DNA of 16,841 nucleotides. Origin: UBA10364 sp049611965. GTDB lineage: Bacteria > Bacteroidota > Bacteroidia > Flavobacteriales > Schleiferiaceae. The DNA lies in NCBI GenBank assembly GCA_049611965.1, contig JBMZBC010000033.1, positions 1-16,841 of the forward strand, given 5' to 3'. Position 1 is the stretch's first letter. Each line of letters begins with the position of its first letter. The notes beneath the pieces are model-generated. The model saw only the letters and a list, made by a program, of their open reading frames with translations, was not told the origin of the DNA and ran no database searches. The position numbers and the translations under genes were made by a program. Below, one piece after another: positions 15,219 through 16,841 of this stretch.

Positions 15219-16808
15219 ATGTTCAATAAATATACTGAGGTAGACCCTTGGAAGATCATCGAGCGCGGTTGGGATTCTAAAAATCATCCTAAGAGCGAGA
15301 GTTTGTTTTCGATTGGTAACGGCCGCATGGGCCAACGTGCCAATTTTGAAGAGACCTATACCGGTGAAAGTCTTCAAGGCTCCTACATCGCGGGGGTATA
15401 TTACCCTGATAAGACAAGAGTAGGTTGGTGGAAAAACGGGTACCCAGAGTACTTCGCCAAGGTATTGAACTCCTGTAATTGGATCGGCATTCAGGTGAAG
15501 GTCGATGGAGAAGAATTGGACCTTCATACCGCTACCGAAGTAGCCTCATTCTACCGCGAGCTCGACATGCAAAGCGGATTGCTTAAACGCGCTTTCGAAG
15601 CGACCCTTCCTTCAGGCAAGATCGTCGCTATTGAGGCCGAGCGCTTAGTGAGCATCGTCCAAGACGAGATTGGAACCATTTCTTACAGCATTACGCCAAA
15701 GAATTTCTCAGGCAAGATAGAACTGTGCTCGTACCTCGACTTCGATGTGGAGAACGAGGACAGCAACTACGACGAAAAGTTTTGGGAGCCCGTAGCTCAA
15801 GGTCAGGAAGCTGGCGTTAGCTATGTGCATGCAAAGACCAAAAAGACCGGTTTTGAGGTAGCTGTGGCCATGCGCAATAGCGTTACATTGGATGGCACGA
15901 CCAAAGAATGGGGCATGAGTTCAGATGCAAAGCACATGTTTGTCAGCGAGTGCGGCTGCTATGAAGTGGCCAAAGGTCAAACGCTAAAACTTGAAAAATT
16001 TGCAGCGGTTTTATCCAGCATGAACCACGAGGTGGCAAGCTTGGACGCCAAGGCAGCAGCGAGCGCTACGGCGGCGGCAGCCCAAGGCTATGAGGCATTG
16101 CGTGGTGAGCACGTAGCCGCTTGGCACAACAAATGGGAAACCTCTGATATTGAAATTGATGGCGACGAGGAAGCTCAGCAGGGCATCCGCTTCAACATCT
16201 TCCACATGAACCAGACCTTCACGGGTGTGGACGATCGATTGAACATCGGTCCTAAAGGGTTTACCGGCGAGAAATACGGCGGTTCTACCTACTGGGATAC
16301 CGAAGCATACTGTTTGCCTTTCTACCTCGCTACGGCGCAGCCGGAGGTGGCGAAGAATTTGTGTTTGTACCGTTACAAGCAGCTGGATAAGGCCATTGAA
16401 AATGCAGGCAAGCTAGGATTTACCGACGGCGCAGCATTGTACCCGATGGTGACGATGAACGGCGAAGAATGTCACAACGAGTGGGAGATCACTTTCGAGG
16501 AAATCCACCGCAATGCAGCCATCGCTTATGGCGTGTTCGATTACATACGTCACACCCAAGATTGGGGCTATCTAGCCGAAGGGGGATTTGAAGTCCTTCT
16601 AGGCATTAGCCGATTCTGGTCGCAGCGTGTGAATTGGTCACAGGAAAAAGAAGCCTATGTAATGCTCGGTGTAACGGGGCCGAACGAGTACGAAAACAAC
16701 ATCAACAACAACTGGTACACCAACCGCATGGCGGCGTGGACCTTGGAGTGGACGTTGGAAGCCCACAATTGGCTGAGAGAAAATGCAATTCATAGAATTA
16801 CACCCTAA
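15219..16808 (+). pseudogene. GH65 maltose phosphorylase, C-terminally truncated frame
   Basis: GH65 enzymes of this type split maltose with phosphate into glucose and beta-glucose-1-phosphate. The N-terminus has the family start W-K-I-I-E-R-G-W-D and S-I-G-N-G-R-M-G-Q-R-A-N-F-E-E. The barrel has S-T-Y-W-D-T-E-A-Y with Trp359-Asp360, and G-V-T-G-P-N-E-Y-E-N-N with Glu490, equivalent to the general acid. Both positions match the Lactobacillus enzyme within a few residues. The frame stops at residue 529, where about 760 are usual, so the end of the barrel with the K-Q-A-D and phosphate-binding S/H region and the C-terminal sheet are missing. The last seven or so residues look out of family. A second GH65-like start overlaps the end. 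It is either a broken gene or an assembly join; if intact elsewhere, it is the maltose phosphorylase of this pathway. Confidence 0.8.
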
Positions 16809-16841
16809 CAATGAGTGGATTATTGGCCGCGGATGGGACCA
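16783..16841 (+). CDS. Probable start of a second GH65 gene (partial, runs off window)
   Basis: ATG 16783 opens a frame to the window edge, in a different phase from the preceding GH65 gene and overlapping it by 26 bases. Its 19 residues end in W-I-I-G-R-G-W-D, closely like W-K-I-I-E-R-G-W-D at the start of the gene above (residues 11-19) and like GH65 N-termini generally. A stop codon lies just upstream in this frame, so it is not a simple continuation of the first protein. The call rests on few residues. Confidence 0.5.
   Translation, partial: MQFIELHPNNEWIIGRGWD

Overview
The window is a starch/maltose utilisation region from a member of the Bacteroidota, most likely a marine or freshwater Flavobacteriia-type organism. 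This rests on several points seen in the sequence: a SusC/SusD pair, secreted proteins ending their signal peptides in A-Q, lipoprotein signals on SusD and its neighbour, Bacteroidota-type -7 boxes (TAnnTTTG) at two promoters, and starts with little or no Shine-Dalgarno sequence. No taxon can be named from this alone.

Layout. Positions 1-654 (minus) hold the 5' part of a secreted protein with two starch-binding-like modules, cut by the window edge. Divergent from it, a secreted GH13 amylase/neopullulanase (776-2548, plus) overlaps an AraC-type regulator (2545-3417) by ATGA. A GPH/SLC45-type sugar:cation transporter (3418-4803, minus) converges on the regulator with no gap. Upstream of the transporter, behind a strong intrinsic terminator, lies the outer-membrane operon read on the minus strand: SusC (7645-10713), SusD (6223-7632), a small lipoprotein (5735-6208) and a secreted protein in the SusE position (4874-5728). 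Next is a Nudix-type transcriptional regulator (10835-11539, minus). Divergent from that is a five-gene plus-strand operon: 6-phosphofructokinase, GAPDH, a BadF/NAGK-type sugar kinase, beta-phosphoglucomutase and a GH65 maltose phosphorylase. The GH65 frame stops at residue 529, where about 760 residues are expected, and what looks like a second GH65 gene starts across its end.

How the genes fit together (inference from families). Surface and periplasmic proteins bind and cut starch. SusC/D import the oligosaccharides, the amylase trims them to maltose or short dextrins, and the MFS protein carries these across the inner membrane. GH65 phosphorolysis gives glucose plus beta-glucose-1-phosphate. 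Beta-phosphoglucomutase converts the latter to glucose-6-phosphate, and the BadF-type kinase is the obvious candidate to phosphorylate the free glucose. PFK and GAPDH then pull carbon down glycolysis.

The most interesting signal is regulatory. A perfect 8-5-8 palindrome (TAAGTGTA-N5-TACACTTA) lies between the Nudix regulator and the PFK operon. A copy matching at 18 of 21 positions lies directly on the susC promoter, covering its -7 box. This suggests that a Nudix-fold sensor with a degenerate catalytic motif coordinates outer-membrane starch uptake, maltose phosphorolysis and core glycolysis. A weaker candidate site sits between the two divergent starch genes at the left end. No tRNA, rRNA, CRISPR array, insertion sequence or integrase was seen.
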